Source: Aurantimonas aggregata (GTDB lineage Bacteria > Pseudomonadota > Alphaproteobacteria > Rhizobiales > Rhizobiaceae). Taken from it: 64,000 nucleotides of DNA. The notes below the pieces were generated by a model that was given only the letters and a program-made list of their open reading frames with translations, was not told the origin of the DNA and searched no databases. The stretch spans positions 1 through 64,000 of the forward strand of contig NZ_JAAAMJ010000017.1 of assembly GCF_010500835.1 (NCBI RefSeq), written 5' to 3'. Within the stretch, counting starts at the first letter, position 1; each line of letters opens with the position of its first letter. The position numbers and the translations under genes were made by a program. Positions 31,000 to 39,844 of the stretch are shown in pieces.

Positions 31000-31857
31000 A
31001 TGCTTCGTTCCCTGGTTTTCGCCCTCGCCGCCACGGTGGCCACGACGGTCTCGGCCTATGCCGAGCCGGTCCGCTTCGCCGTCACCGACATCGAGGGTCT
31101 TGAGGCCCTGCAGCAGGAATTCGGCGGCTTCCAGGAAGCCCTCGAAGCCGAGACCGGCCTCGACATCGAGCTCATCGCCGTCAGCTCGCGCACCGCGGCC
31201 GTCGAGGCGCTGAACGCCGGACAGGTCGAGCTGGTCCTGACCGGCCCGGCCGAATACGTGGTGATGAAGGAACTCAGCGATCCGCGGATCGTTGTCGCCT
31301 GGCAGCGTCCGGACTATTTCGCCCAGATCGCCGTCCTCGCCGACGGGCCCATCCGCACCATCGAGGACCTGAACGGCAAGAAGATCGCCTTCGGCTCGGT
31401 CGGCTCGACCTCGCAGCATCTCGGACCCGCACAGGCACTCGCCGACCAGGGCATCGTCTATGGCGAGGACTACGAGGCGGTGATCATCTCGCGCAACGTC
31501 GCGGCCGAAGCGCTTATCCGCGGCGACATCGCCGCGATGGGGCTAAATTTCGGCCACCTCAACTCGATCCGCGAAGCCTTCCCCGATCAGGCCTTCGCCG
31601 TCGTCGCCCGTGGCCGCGACCTGCCGAACGACATTCTCGTCGCCCGCAAGGACATTCCGGAAGAGACCTTCGAGACGATCCGCGACGCCTTTCTCGAAAA
31701 GGGCAACGAGCTGATGGGCGCCGTGCTGCAGGGCGAGGACAACCAGAAGTTCAAGGGCGGCACGTTCCTCACCGACATCGACGACAGCGAATACGACTAC
31801 GTGCGCTCGATGTACCGCACGATCGGCGTCGACACCTTCACCGCCTTCGTCGAATGA
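31000..31857 (+). CDS. phnD: Phosphonate/phosphite ABC transporter, periplasmic binding protein (set 1)
   Basis: A 285-residue periplasmic protein with a 21-residue signal peptide (ending AYA-EP). It follows the PhnD fold: VELVLTGPAEYVVM in the ligand pocket region, GKKIAFGSVGSTSQHLGP for oxyanion binding and AALIRGDIAAMGLNF-type segments. It is about 50 residues shorter than the second PhnD at 41.5 kb and little like it, so the two sets probably carry different phosphonates or phosphite. AGAAGGA lies eight bases before the ATG. It heads phnD1C1E1, joined by ATGA overlap to phnC1. Confidence 0.87.
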   Translation: MLRSLVFALAATVATTVSAYAEPVRFAVTDIEGLEALQQEFGGFQEALEAETGLDIELIAVSSRTAAVEALNAGQVELVLTGPAEYVVMKELSDPRIVVAWQRPDYFAQIAVLADGPIRTIEDLNGKKIAFGSVGSTSQHLGPAQALADQGIVYGEDYEAVIISRNVAAEALIRGDIAAMGLNFGHLNSIREAFPDQAFAVVARGRDLPNDILVARKDIPEETFETIRDAFLEKGNELMGAVLQGEDNQKFKGGTFLTDIDDSEYDYVRSMYRTIGVDTFTAFVE

Positions 31858-32705
31858 GCGTGGCGCTGACCCAGACCCCTGCGACGGGAGGGCGGTTCCG
31901 GCCGCCCGTCCCCACACCGCCAGCAGAGGTCCTGCAGGCGATTAACGGCCTGCCGTCCTCGACCATCATCAGCACCCGCGATCTCGGCAAGTCCTATGCG
32001 AACGGGAAACCTGTCTTCGCCGGACTGAAGATCGACATCAAGACCGATCAGCGCGTCGCGCTGATCGGGTCGAACGGCGCCGGCAAGTCGACGCTGCTGA
32101 AATGCCTGGTCGGCCTGCTGCCGCTCAGCGACGGCGAGATCATGACGCTGGGCGAGACCTTCCGGTCGGCGCCGAGCGGAGCGCAGCTGCAGCGCCTGCG
32201 GCGGCAGATAGGCTTCGTCTTCCAGCACCACGGCCTGGTCGGGCGCCAGTCCGTGCTGACCAACGTCATCCAGGGCAAGCTCGGCCTGCCCGGCGGCTGG
32301 CGCGCCTGGCACCATTCGCTGGCCCGCGAGGACTGGCGCGAGGAGGCGATGGCGGTGCTCGCCGAAGTGCGCCTCGCCGACAAGGCATCGTCCCGCGCCG
32401 ACCAGCTTTCCGGCGGCCAGGCCCAGCGCATCGCCATCGCGCGGGCGCTGATCCGCAAGCCGAAGCTGCTGATTGCCGACGAACCCGCCGCCAGCCTCGA
32501 CCCGGCGGTCGGGCGGGAGATCATGACGATCTTCTCCGACCTCGCCGCCGAGCACGGCATCACGCTGGTGTACACGACGCACGACATGGAGCACGCGTTG
32601 AACTACTCCGACCGGATCATCGCGCTGAAGGCCGGCCGGGTGCATTTCGACCTGCCGACCCCGATGGTCGACCGGCAGCAGATGGAAGACGTCTTCCATG
32701 GCTGA
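31854..32705 (+). CDS. phnC: Phosphonate/phosphite ABC transporter, ATP-binding protein (set 1)
   Basis: A 283-residue ABC ATPase. Walker A is IGSNGAGKST (about residues 71-80), the Q-loop FVFQHHGLVGRQSV is PhnC-like, the signature is LSGGQAQRIAIARAL, Walker B LLIADEPAASLDP and the switch His lies in YTTHDME. An extra N-terminal stretch of about 38 Pro/Thr-rich residues precedes the domain. It overlaps phnD1 by four bases and phnE1 by eight, a tightly coupled transporter operon. Confidence 0.9.
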   Translation: MSVALTQTPATGGRFRPPVPTPPAEVLQAINGLPSSTIISTRDLGKSYANGKPVFAGLKIDIKTDQRVALIGSNGAGKSTLLKCLVGLLPLSDGEIMTLGETFRSAPSGAQLQRLRRQIGFVFQHHGLVGRQSVLTNVIQGKLGLPGGWRAWHHSLAREDWREEAMAVLAEVRLADKASSRADQLSGGQAQRIAIARALIRKPKLLIADEPAASLDPAVGREIMTIFSDLAAEHGITLVYTTHDMEHALNYSDRIIALKAGRVHFDLPTPMVDRQQMEDVFHG

Positions 32706-33504
32706 AGCGCCCGCTCCGTCACGCGTGCCCTCGCGTCTGCCGTCGATCTCGCCGATCACCTTCACCCTGCTCGTCGCCTTCGCAGCGGTGTTCCTGGTCT
32801 CGCTCGGCGAAGTCGCGCCGTCGCCCGAGCGGCTGGCCGCCGGGGCGCCGCAGATGATCGAGCTGATCGGCCGGATGCTGCCGCCCAATCTCGAGCCGTC
32901 ATTCCTCCAGCGCATGGGCTGGCGCATTCTCGAGACGCTGCAGATCGCGCTCGTCGGCACGGTGATCGGCGTCGTCATCAGCCTGCCGATCGCCTGGCTG
33001 GCGGCGCGCGGCATCTCGCCGCTCGGCGCCTTTCGGCAACTGCCGCGGGCGCTCGTCTCGCTGTTCCGCACCATACCGGATCTCGTGTGGGCGCTGATCT
33101 TCGTGTCGACCGTCGGCCTCGGCGCCGTTGCCGGCACGATGACCATCGTCGTCGATACGGTCGGCTTCTGCGGCCGGTTCTTCGCCGAAGCGATGGAGGA
33201 GGCCGACAAGAAGCCGCAGGAGGCCCTGCGGGCGATCGGCGCATCCCAGGTGAGCGTGCTGTTCGGCGCGACGCTGCCGAGCATCATGCCGACGCTGATC
33301 AACAGCTCGCTGTTCGCGCTGGAGAAGGGCGTCCGCTCCTCGGTGGTGCTGGGCCTCGTCGGCGCCGGCGGCATCGGCCAGGAGCTGAAGGTCGCCTTCG
33401 ATCTCTTCCAGTACCGCAACGCCTCGGCGATCATCCTCGCCATCTTCGCGATCGTGCTGGTGATGGAATATTTCACCGACCGGCTGCGCGCCCGGTTCCA
33501 GTAG
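32698..33504 (+). CDS. phnE: Phosphonate/phosphite ABC transporter, permease (set 1)
   Basis: A 268-residue inner-membrane permease with about six spans. The binding-protein-dependent transport (EAA) loop is present as EALRAIGASQVSVLFGATLPSIMP near residue 180, followed by VLGLVGAGGIGQEL, characteristic of PhnE. It is the last gene of phnD1C1E1. It converges on the phnF regulator with a 59-base gap containing GC-rich repeats but no clear terminator. Confidence 0.9.
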   Translation: MAEAPAPSRVPSRLPSISPITFTLLVAFAAVFLVSLGEVAPSPERLAAGAPQMIELIGRMLPPNLEPSFLQRMGWRILETLQIALVGTVIGVVISLPIAWLAARGISPLGAFRQLPRALVSLFRTIPDLVWALIFVSTVGLGAVAGTMTIVVDTVGFCGRFFAEAMEEADKKPQEALRAIGASQVSVLFGATLPSIMPTLINSSLFALEKGVRSSVVLGLVGAGGIGQELKVAFDLFQYRNASAIILAIFAIVLVMEYFTDRLRARFQ

Positions 33505-33563
33505 GCCGGTCGATGATCGTGCTCACAGCAGCCTCGAGGGCCGGTCGGCCGATGAGGCCGCGC

Positions 33564-34289
33564 TCAGCTGTCGAAGACGAGCTCCACCCGGTCGGCGAGG
33601 AAGCGGCTGCGGGAGAACTGGATCGGCACGCCGTCGGCATCGTAGTTCGCCGACTCCGACACGATGACGATCGCGTCCGAAGCGCAGCCGAGGTGCTCGG
33701 CGTCGTCGTGCGCGACACGCTCGGCGGTGATCCTGGTGCTGCGGCGGGCGTAGTCCGCGACGCCGTGGGCGGCGAGCGCCTTCGTGATCGACCCGGTCTC
33801 GGCATAGGCGGCAACGATGCGCGGGAAGCGATCGGCCGGAAACCAGCTGGTGCCAACCGACAGCGGCACGCCGTCGGCGACGTTGAGGCTTTCGAGCCGG
33901 ACGAGCGCCGCGCCCGGCGCAAGCTGCAGCTGGTTGGCGATGTGGCGATCGGCGCTCTCCCGGCCGGAGCCGATGAGCCGGCCCGCCGCCTGGCGGGCAT
34001 TCTGCGAGATGTTCTCGGTAAACCGCGTGCGGGCGCCGACGGGATAGACGATCCGGTCGGGCCGGCGCTCGACGAAGGTGCCGCGCCCGCGCTCCGGGCG
34101 CAGCAGCCCTTCGGCCGCCAGCGCCGCGATCGCCCTCCGCACCGTATGGCGGTTGACGCCGAAGCGGGCCGCCAGCTCGGTCTCGACCGGCAGCCTGTCG
34201 GGCGCGCCCGCCCCGGCGGCGCCGATCATCGCGCGGATTTCGTCGGCGACCTTGCGCCAGCGCGCGATGCCATCGGCCGTGTCGTCCAT
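33564..34289 (-). CDS. phnF: PhnF phosphonate-metabolism regulator (GntR/UTRA)
   Basis: A 241-residue HutC-subfamily regulator. The helix-turn-helix (residues 10-75) includes LPVETELAARFGVNRHTVRRAIAAL and EGLLRPERGRGTFV; the UTRA domain (about 95-235) has FTENISQNARQAAGRLI and ends VPIQFSRSRFLADRVELVF, the pattern of PhnF. It diverges from phnG across 123 bases holding a Pho box and a GTCTA-N6-TAGAC palindrome. It probably represses the C-P lyase operon and responds to a phosphonate or phosphate ester. Confidence 0.9.
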   Translation of the reverse strand: MDDTADGIARWRKVADEIRAMIGAAGAGAPDRLPVETELAARFGVNRHTVRRAIAALAAEGLLRPERGRGTFVERRPDRIVYPVGARTRFTENISQNARQAAGRLIGSGRESADRHIANQLQLAPGAALVRLESLNVADGVPLSVGTSWFPADRFPRIVAAYAETGSITKALAAHGVADYARRSTRITAERVAHDDAEHLGCASDAIVIVSESANYDADGVPIQFSRSRFLADRVELVFDS

Positions 34290-34323
34290 GATTCTGCCCC
34301 TGCCCCGTCTGTCCGACGCACGA

Positions 34324-34341
34324 TCGTCATTGTCACGTCAT
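34324..34341. promoter_or_regulatory. Pho box upstream of phnG
   Basis: TCGTCAT-TGTC-ACGTCAT is a 7-4-7 PhoB direct repeat 72 bases before phnG. It implies induction of the C-P lyase operon in phosphate starvation. Confidence 0.6.
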
Positions 34342-34377
34342 CGTCGCTTGTGTATCTATCATCGAGCAGATCTAGTT

Positions 34378-34393
34378 GTCTACTCCAATAGAC
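34378..34393. promoter_or_regulatory. PhnF-type operator upstream of phnG
   Basis: GTCTA-N6-TAGAC is a perfect inverted repeat with flanking bases that also partly pair. TAGAC is shared with the two phnD1 operators. It ends 19 bases before the phnG ATG, so binding would block transcription. Confidence 0.5.
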
Positions 34394-34412
34394 TAATAGG
34401 AACGAAGCCTTC

Positions 34413-34880
34413 ATGTCAGCCGCTCCCGGCCATCCGTCCGACCCGACCGCCCGCCGCCGCGCCATGGGCGCCTTCGCCGCCAGCGACGCGCCGACGCTGG
34501 CGGCCGCCTGGGACGCCATAGCCGGCGAGACGGCGGCCACCAGCCTGCGCGGGCCCGAAGCCGGGCTTGTGATGCTGCGCGGCCGGATCGGCGGCGGCGG
34601 CGCGCCGTTCAATCTCGGCGAGGCCAGCGTGACGAGAGCCAGCGTCCGCCTCGCCTCAGGCGAGGTCGGCCACGCGATGGTGCTCGGCCGCGACACCGAC
34701 CACGCCCGGCTTGCCGCCCAGCTCGATGCCGGCTGGCAGCGCGACGACTGGCGGGACGCGATCGAGGCCGAGGTCGTCGAGCCGGCCTTGGCGAAGCAGG
34801 CGGAGGCCGACCGGCACTCCGCCGAGGAGACGGAAGCGACCCGAGTCGACTTCTTCACCATGGTCCGGGGAGACGATTGA
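34413..34880 (+). CDS. phnG: C-P lyase complex subunit PhnG
   Basis: A 155-residue subunit of the PhnGHIJ core complex, which with PhnI attaches ATP ribose triphosphate to phosphonate. PhnG features include the N-terminal RRRAMGAFAASDAPTLAAAW, the central GLVMLRGRIGGGGAPFNLGEASVTRA loop and GEVGHAMVLGRDTDHA. It is the first gene of the operon and overlaps phnH by one base. Confidence 0.93.
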   Translation: MSAAPGHPSDPTARRRAMGAFAASDAPTLAAAWDAIAGETAATSLRGPEAGLVMLRGRIGGGGAPFNLGEASVTRASVRLASGEVGHAMVLGRDTDHARLAAQLDAGWQRDDWRDAIEAEVVEPALAKQAEADRHSAEETEATRVDFFTMVRGDD

Positions 34881-35482
34881 TGGCCGACACGATGGCTCCC
34901 CTCGAAGGCGGTTTCGCCGACCCGGTGTTCGACGCCCAGGCGGCGTTTTCCGCGATCATGGGCGCGTTCGCCCGACCCGGCACCATCGTCGACCTCGCAG
35001 GTCTTGCCCAGCCCCCGGCACCGGTACCGCCGGCGGCCGGCGCCTTCCTGGCAGCACTGGCCGATTACGACACGCCGGTCTGGCTCGACGACGCGGCGAA
35101 GGCTACCGGCATCGCCGATTGGCTGATCTTCCATACCGGCGCGGCGATCGTTGCCGATCCCGCGGCGGCGTCCTTCGCGCTGATCTGCGAGCCATCCGCG
35201 CTGCCGTCGCTGTCGCGCTTCGCCGTCGGCACGGCCGACTTCCCCGACCGCTCGGCAACGCTGATCCTCTGCCTGCCGGACCTGCGCGGCGGCCCGACGC
35301 TGCTTCTCACCGGTCCCGGCATCGAGACCGAAGCCTTCGCCAGCCCGCGGGGGCTGCCGGCGAGCTTCCTTTCCGACTGGGCCGACAATCGCGGCCTCTA
35401 TCCCTGCGGCATCGACGTGCTGCTCGTTGCCGGCGCCGAGGCACTCGGCCTGCCGCGCACCACACAGATCGCGGAGCGCTGA
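34880..35482 (+). CDS. phnH: C-P lyase complex subunit PhnH
   Basis: A 200-residue subunit of the C-P lyase core, a structural PLP-transferase-like fold without cofactor. Typical segments are GGFADPVFDAQAAFSAIMGAFARPG, LADYDTPVWLDD and GPTLLLTGPGIE. ATG 34880-34882 overlaps the phnG stop, and the stop abuts the phnI start by one base. Translation is probably coupled. Confidence 0.93.
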   Translation: MADTMAPLEGGFADPVFDAQAAFSAIMGAFARPGTIVDLAGLAQPPAPVPPAAGAFLAALADYDTPVWLDDAAKATGIADWLIFHTGAAIVADPAAASFALICEPSALPSLSRFAVGTADFPDRSATLILCLPDLRGGPTLLLTGPGIETEAFASPRGLPASFLSDWADNRGLYPCGIDVLLVAGAEALGLPRTTQIAER

Positions 35483-35483
35483 G

Positions 35484-36587
35484 ATGTATGTCGCCGTCAA
35501 GGGAGGCGAGGCCGCCATCGGCGCCGCCCACCGCCTGCTCGCCGATCGTCGCCGCGGCGACCGCAATGTCCCGGCGCTGACGCTGGAGCAGATCGCCGGT
35601 CAGCTGGCGCTGGCCGTCGACCGGGCGATGGCCGAGGGCTCGCTCTACGACCCCGAGCTCGCGGCGATGGCCGTGCGCCAGGCGCGCGGCGATCTGATCG
35701 AGGCGATCTTCCTGATCCGCGCCTATCGCACGACGCTGCCGCGCTTCGGCTACTCCGTGCCGGTCGACACCGGCGCGATGCGGATCGAGCGCCGCGTCTC
35801 GGCGACCTACAAGGACCTGCCGGGCGGCCAGCTGCTGGGGCCGACCTTCGACTACACGCACCGGCTGATCGATCCGGCGATGGCCGGCGACGAGCCGGTC
35901 GAGGCCGGGGCCCGGCGCGACTGGCCGGGCGAGCGCTGCGCGCGGGTCACCGACATTCTCGGCGAGGACGGGCTGATCGAGCCCGATGCCGCCGCCGAGA
36001 CCAGCGAGCCGGGCGACCTCACCCGCGAGCCGCTGGAATTTCCCGCCGGAAGGGACCTCCGGCTGCAGGCGCTGTCGCGCGGCGACGAGGGTTTCCTGCT
36101 GTCGCTCGCCTATTCGACCCAGCGCGGCTTCGGCCGCTCGCATCCGTTCGTCGGCGAGATCCGCATCGGCTTCGTCGATGTCGAGATCGAGATGCCGGAA
36201 GTGGGCTTTCCCGTCACCATCGGCCGGGTGCGGCTGACCGAGTGCCAGATGGTCAACCAGTTCAAGGGTTCGGCCGAGGAGCCGCCGCAGTTCACCCGCG
36301 GCTACGGCCTCGTCTTCGGCCAGTCGGAGCGCAAGGCGATGGCGATGAGCCTCGTCGACCGGGCGCTCAGGGCGGACGAGTTCGGCGAGGAGCGCAACGC
36401 CCCGGCGCAGGACGAGGAATTCGTCATGGCCCATTCCGACAACGTCCAGGCAACGGGCTTCGTCGAGCACCTGAAGCTGCCGCATTACGTCGACTTCCAG
36501 GCCGAGCTCGACCTCGTCCGCCGCCTGCGGCGCGAGCATGCTGCGGCAACCGAAGCGGGCGATGAGCTGAAGGACGCGGCGGAATGA
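35484..36587 (+). CDS. phnI: C-P lyase complex subunit PhnI
   Basis: A 367-residue nucleosidase-like subunit that, with PhnGHL, forms ribose 1-phosphonate 5-triphosphate from ATP. It begins MYVAVKGGEAAI, the conserved PhnI start, and carries the family segments LEQIAGQLALAVDRAMAEGSLYDPELAAMA, ALSRGDEGFLLSLAYSTQRG and HSDNVQATGFVEHLKLPHYVDF. It is separated from phnJ by 163 bases, longer than the other gaps in this operon; that gap contains a small antisense ORF. Confidence 0.93.
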   Translation: MYVAVKGGEAAIGAAHRLLADRRRGDRNVPALTLEQIAGQLALAVDRAMAEGSLYDPELAAMAVRQARGDLIEAIFLIRAYRTTLPRFGYSVPVDTGAMRIERRVSATYKDLPGGQLLGPTFDYTHRLIDPAMAGDEPVEAGARRDWPGERCARVTDILGEDGLIEPDAAAETSEPGDLTREPLEFPAGRDLRLQALSRGDEGFLLSLAYSTQRGFGRSHPFVGEIRIGFVDVEIEMPEVGFPVTIGRVRLTECQMVNQFKGSAEEPPQFTRGYGLVFGQSERKAMAMSLVDRALRADEFGEERNAPAQDEEFVMAHSDNVQATGFVEHLKLPHYVDFQAELDLVRRLRREHAAATEAGDELKDAAE

Positions 36588-36601
36588 GTGCCCGCTTCGC
36601 C

Positions 36602-36694
36602 TCAGCGGTCCCTACGGCTCAGCAGGTACCAGGCGACCGCCAGGCCGCCGAGGATGGCGGCCAGTTTGCCGAGTGCCAGCCAGCCGGCTCCCAT
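36602..36694 (-). CDS. Possible 30-residue membrane protein antisense between phnI and phnJ
   Basis: A 30-codon ORF with AAGGGGAAAGG just before its ATG (36692-36694). It encodes one hydrophobic span (LAAILGGLAVAWYLL) bounded by MGAGW and SRRDR, a plausible single-pass membrane peptide. It lies on the opposite strand in the widest gap of the core operon. No homologue was recognised; it could be chance, but ribosome-binding site, span and basic C-terminus fit together. Confidence 0.4.
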   Translation of the reverse strand: MGAGWLALGKLAAILGGLAVAWYLLSRRDR

Positions 36695-36750
36695 CGCCTT
36701 TCCCCTTCGCGGCTTTCCGCGCTCTCCATTCCAGCAGAAGGCCCGGCACG

Positions 36751-37626
36751 ATGACGGCGGCGCTTCCGACCTACAACTTCGCCTATCTCGACGAGCAGAC
36801 CAAGCGGATGATCCGCCGGGCCCTCCTGAAGGCGATCGCCATCCCCGGCTACCAGGTCCCTTTTGCCTCGCGCGAGATGCCGATGCCCTATGGCTGGGGT
36901 ACCGGCGGCGTGCAGGTGACGGCGGCGATCATCGGGCCGGCCGACGTGCTCAAGGTCATCGACCAGGGCGCCGACGACACCACCAACGCCGTGTCGATCC
37001 GCGCCTTCTTCGAGAAGACCGCCAGGGTGGCGACGACCACGAAGACCGTCGATGCGACGATCATCCAGACCCGGCATCGCATGCCGGAAACGCCGCTGAC
37101 CGCCGGCCAGACGCTGGTCTTCCAGGTGCCGATCCCCGAACCCTTGCGCTTCCTCGAGCCGCGCGAGACCGAGACACGGGTGATGCACGCGCTGGAGGAA
37201 TACGGGCTGATGCACGTCAAGCTCTACGAGGACATCGCCCGGCACGGCCACATCGCGACGACCTATGCCTATCCGGTGAAGGTCGAGGGGCGCTACGTCA
37301 TGGACCCCTCGCCGATCCCGAAATTTGACAACCCGAAGCTGCATCGCTCACCGGCCCTCCAGCTTTTCGGCGCCGGCCGCGAGAAGCGCATCTACGCGCT
37401 GCCGCCCTTCACCGACGTGGTCAGCCTCGACTTCGAGGACCATCCCTTCGCGGTCCAGACCTTCGACAGGCCCTGCGCGCTGTGCGGGGCGGAGAACGTC
37501 TATCTCGACGAGGTCGTCACCGACGACAAAGGTGGCCGGATGTTCGTCTGCTCCGACACCGACTGGTGCGAAACCCGCCGCGAGGCGGGGCATGTCGGGG
37601 ATGGCGGGCCGGAGGCGACGCGATGA
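36751..37626 (+). CDS. phnJ: C-P lyase (radical SAM) subunit PhnJ
   Basis: A 291-residue catalytic subunit that cleaves the carbon-phosphorus bond of ribose 1-methylphosphonate 5-phosphate, releasing methane from methylphosphonate. The cysteine pattern C-x2-C-x21-C-x5-C is exact (residues 242, 245, 267 and 273), matching the four cysteines of E. coli PhnJ. The Gly-rich segment PYGWGTGGVQVT that carries the glycyl radical is also present. ATG 36751 has AGAAGG nine bases upstream. Downstream, a BrnTA pair on the other strand separates it from phnK. Confidence 0.95.
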   Translation: MTAALPTYNFAYLDEQTKRMIRRALLKAIAIPGYQVPFASREMPMPYGWGTGGVQVTAAIIGPADVLKVIDQGADDTTNAVSIRAFFEKTARVATTTKTVDATIIQTRHRMPETPLTAGQTLVFQVPIPEPLRFLEPRETETRVMHALEEYGLMHVKLYEDIARHGHIATTYAYPVKVEGRYVMDPSPIPKFDNPKLHRSPALQLFGAGREKRIYALPPFTDVVSLDFEDHPFAVQTFDRPCALCGAENVYLDEVVTDDKGGRMFVCSDTDWCETRREAGHVGDGGPEATR

Positions 37627-37654
37627 GGACGGGTGCCGAAAGGCTCGAGCTCCG

Positions 37655-37981
37655 TTATTTCGCTGGCGCGACGGCCCGAAGCGCGTCGTTGAGACGCTCC
37701 TCCCAACCATCTCCGGTCTTCCGGAACCTGGCGACGAGATCGTCGTCGACGGCGACCCGTGTCCTGCCCAGTCGACGCGCTTCGTATTCGACCCACGGTA
37801 TCAGGACGGTATCCTCAGGAAGCGGCGGGCAATCTGGATCGGATAACGCGTCCGCCGTGATGGCGGCGTCCTCTTCCGGCGTCATTTCCGCCAAGGCCCG
37901 CTTCACCGCAGCCCGCGCCGCTTCCCACTTCTCGGGGCTGGGCGAATGGTCAGCGATCGCCGATCTGCGTGTAACGCTCAT
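37655..37981 (-). CDS. brnA: BrnA-family antitoxin
   Basis: A 108-residue protein ending in the BrnA ribbon-helix-helix DNA-binding motif (RVAVDDDLVARFRKTGDGWEERLNDALR). The first 70 residues are Glu/Ala-rich and include the toxin-binding region. ATG 37979-37981 overlaps the end of brnT by 32 bases, the standard toxin-first order of brnTA. It neutralises BrnT and autoregulates the pair. It lies antisense within the C-P lyase operon. Confidence 0.8.
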   Translation of the reverse strand: MSVTRRSAIADHSPSPEKWEAARAAVKRALAEMTPEEDAAITADALSDPDCPPLPEDTVLIPWVEYEARRLGRTRVAVDDDLVARFRKTGDGWEERLNDALRAVAPAK

Positions 37982-38246
37982 AGAGACTAATCTCCCTCTT
38001 GTTCGCCTTTCGGAGCGATATGAACCTGCGACGGTCGTTGCGTTCAGTATAGACCAGGAAATGGGCACGGCCATCGATCATGCCAATGGCCTGTATACGC
38101 CGTTCGCCGTAGTCCCAGCGCCCATCGTCGGCAATCATCGCCGAGGTGAAATCGAAGCGGAGCACGTCTTCGAAGGGCGGCCGGCCGCGGGCGACGTTCT
38201 CGGCCGCCTTGCGATCATCCCATTCGAAAAGCGGCCCCTCGACCAT
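37950..38246 (-). CDS. brnT: BrnT-family ribonuclease toxin
   Basis: A 98-residue toxin with the BrnT signature order FEWDDRKAAENVARGRPPFEDVLRFDF, then GRWDYGERRIQAIGMIDGRAHFLVYTER and RFISLRKANKREISLYE, the RelE-like fold used for RNA cleavage. The ATG has no strong ribosome-binding site. It is placed opposite to phn transcription between phnJ and phnK, so phn transcripts read through it in antisense. Confidence 0.83.
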   Translation of the reverse strand: MVEGPLFEWDDRKAAENVARGRPPFEDVLRFDFTSAMIADDGRWDYGERRIQAIGMIDGRAHFLVYTERNDRRRFISLRKANKREISLYERYTQIGDR

Positions 38247-38323
38247 TCGTCGACACTATCGGCGACGCCTGCGAAAGGCGAGCGACAGGGCGCTGTCCCC
38301 GAAGTCATCTGCGAGCTTGTCCC

Positions 38324-39118
38324 ATGAGCCAATCAATCCCCGCCGACGCAGGGCCCCTCCTCTCCGTCCGGGACATCACCAAGACCTACGGCGCGCGCGT
38401 CGGGTGCGAGGACGTGTCGTTCGACGTCTGGCCGGGCGAGGTCGTCGCCATCGTCGGCGAGTCCGGGTCCGGCAAGACGACGCTCCTGAACTGCATCTCG
38501 ACGCGCCTCGCGCCGACGTCCGGGACGATCTCCTACGCCATGCGCGACGGCACGATGCGCGACCTCGCCAGCCTCGGCGAGGCCGAGCGGCGGCTGTTGA
38601 TGCGCACCGACTGGGGCTTCGTCCACCAGCATGCGAGCGACGGCCTCAGGATGCGCGTCTCGGCCGGGGCAAATGTCGGCGAGCGGCTGATGGCGGTCGG
38701 CGACCGCAACTACGGCGAGATCCGCGCGACGGCGACCGACTGGCTCGGCCGCGTCGAGATCGCCGCCGACCGGATCGACGACCAGCCGGTAGCGTTTTCC
38801 GGCGGCATGCGCCAGCGCCTGCAGATCGCCCGCAACCTCGTCACCCGCCCGCGCCTCGTCTTCATGGACGAGCCGACCGGCGGGCTCGACGTCTCGGTGC
38901 AGGCGCGGCTGCTCGACCTGATCCGCACGCTGGTGTCGGAAATGGGCCTGTCGGTGGTGATCGTCACCCACGACCTCGCGGTCGCCCGTCTTTTGTCGCA
39001 GCGCATGATCGTGATGAAGGCGGGGCGGATCATCGAGCACGGCCTGACCGACCGCGTCCTCGACGACCCGCACCACGCCTATACGCAGCTCCTCGTCGCC
39101 TCGATCCCGGAAAGCTGA
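38324..39118 (+). CDS. phnK: C-P lyase accessory ATPase PhnK
   Basis: A 264-residue ABC-type ATPase that binds the PhnGHIJ core rather than a membrane permease. Walker A GESGSGKTT (residues 43-51), signature FSGGMRQRLQIAR, Walker B LVFMDEPTGGLD and switch IVTHD are present, along with the PhnK-typical DWGFVHQHASDGLRM Q-loop. It is followed by phnL after three bases. It is separated from phnJ by the antisense toxin-antitoxin pair. Confidence 0.93.
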   Translation: MSQSIPADAGPLLSVRDITKTYGARVGCEDVSFDVWPGEVVAIVGESGSGKTTLLNCISTRLAPTSGTISYAMRDGTMRDLASLGEAERRLLMRTDWGFVHQHASDGLRMRVSAGANVGERLMAVGDRNYGEIRATATDWLGRVEIAADRIDDQPVAFSGGMRQRLQIARNLVTRPRLVFMDEPTGGLDVSVQARLLDLIRTLVSEMGLSVVIVTHDLAVARLLSQRMIVMKAGRIIEHGLTDRVLDDPHHAYTQLLVASIPES

Positions 39119-39121
39119 GCC

Positions 39122-39844
39122 ATGTCCGACCAATCCCAACCGATCCTGACGGTGCAGGGCGTCGCCAAGACTTTCACCATGCATCTGCGCGGCGGGCTGC
39201 GCCTGCCGGTGGTCGCCGGTGCCGCCTTCACGGTCGGCCCCGGCGAATGCGTCGTCCTCGGCGGCCCGTCCGGCGTCGGCAAGTCCTCGATCCTGCGCAT
39301 GGTCTACGGCAACTACGCCGTCGATGGCGGGCAGATCCTGATCCGCGATCCAAAGAGCGGCCACGAGGCGGATCTCGCCAGCGGCGACCCGCGCGAGATC
39401 ATCGCGCTCCGCCGTGATGCCATCGCCTATGTCAGCCAGTTCCTGCGGGCGATTCCGCGCGTGCCGGCGATCGACGTGGTGGCCGAGCCGCTGGTCTCGC
39501 GCGGCACATCGGTCGAGGCGGCGCGGGCGCGGGCGAAGGAACTGCTGACCCGCCTCAACCTGCCGGAAGCCCTGTTCGAGCTGCCGCCGGCGACGTTTTC
39601 CGGCGGCGAGAAGCAGCGGGTGAACATCGCGCGCGGCTTCATCACCGACCATCCGCTGCTGCTGCTCGACGAGCCGACCTCCTCGCTGGACGCCGAGAAC
39701 CGCGACGTCGTCTGCGCCATGATCGAGGCCAAGAAGGCCGAAGGGACCGCCATTCTCGGCATCTTCCACGACGGCGAGGTGCGCGACCGGATCGCGACGC
39801 GGATCGTCGACGTCTCAACATTCTCGGCCCGGGCGGCGGCGTGA
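39122..39844 (+). CDS. phnL: C-P lyase accessory ATPase PhnL
   Basis: A 240-residue ABC-type ATPase required with PhnGHI for the first C-P lyase step. Walker A is [10 protein letters not shown], the Q-loop [23 protein letters not shown] is PhnL-specific, the signature is [15 protein letters not shown] and Walker [16 protein letters not shown]. Its stop overlaps the start of the acyltransferase gene by one base. Confidence 0.93.
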   Translation: MSDQSQPILTVQGVAKTFTMHLRGGLRLPVVAGAAFTVGPGECVVLGGPSGVGKSSILRMVYGNYAVDGGQILIRDPKSGHEADLASGDPREIIALRRDAIAYVSQFLRAIPRVPAIDVVAEPLVSRGTSVEAARARAKELLTRLNLPEALFELPPATFSGGEKQRVNIARGFITDHPLLLLDEPTSSLDAENRDVVCAMIEAKKAEGTAILGIFHDGEVRDRIATRIVDVSTFSARAAA

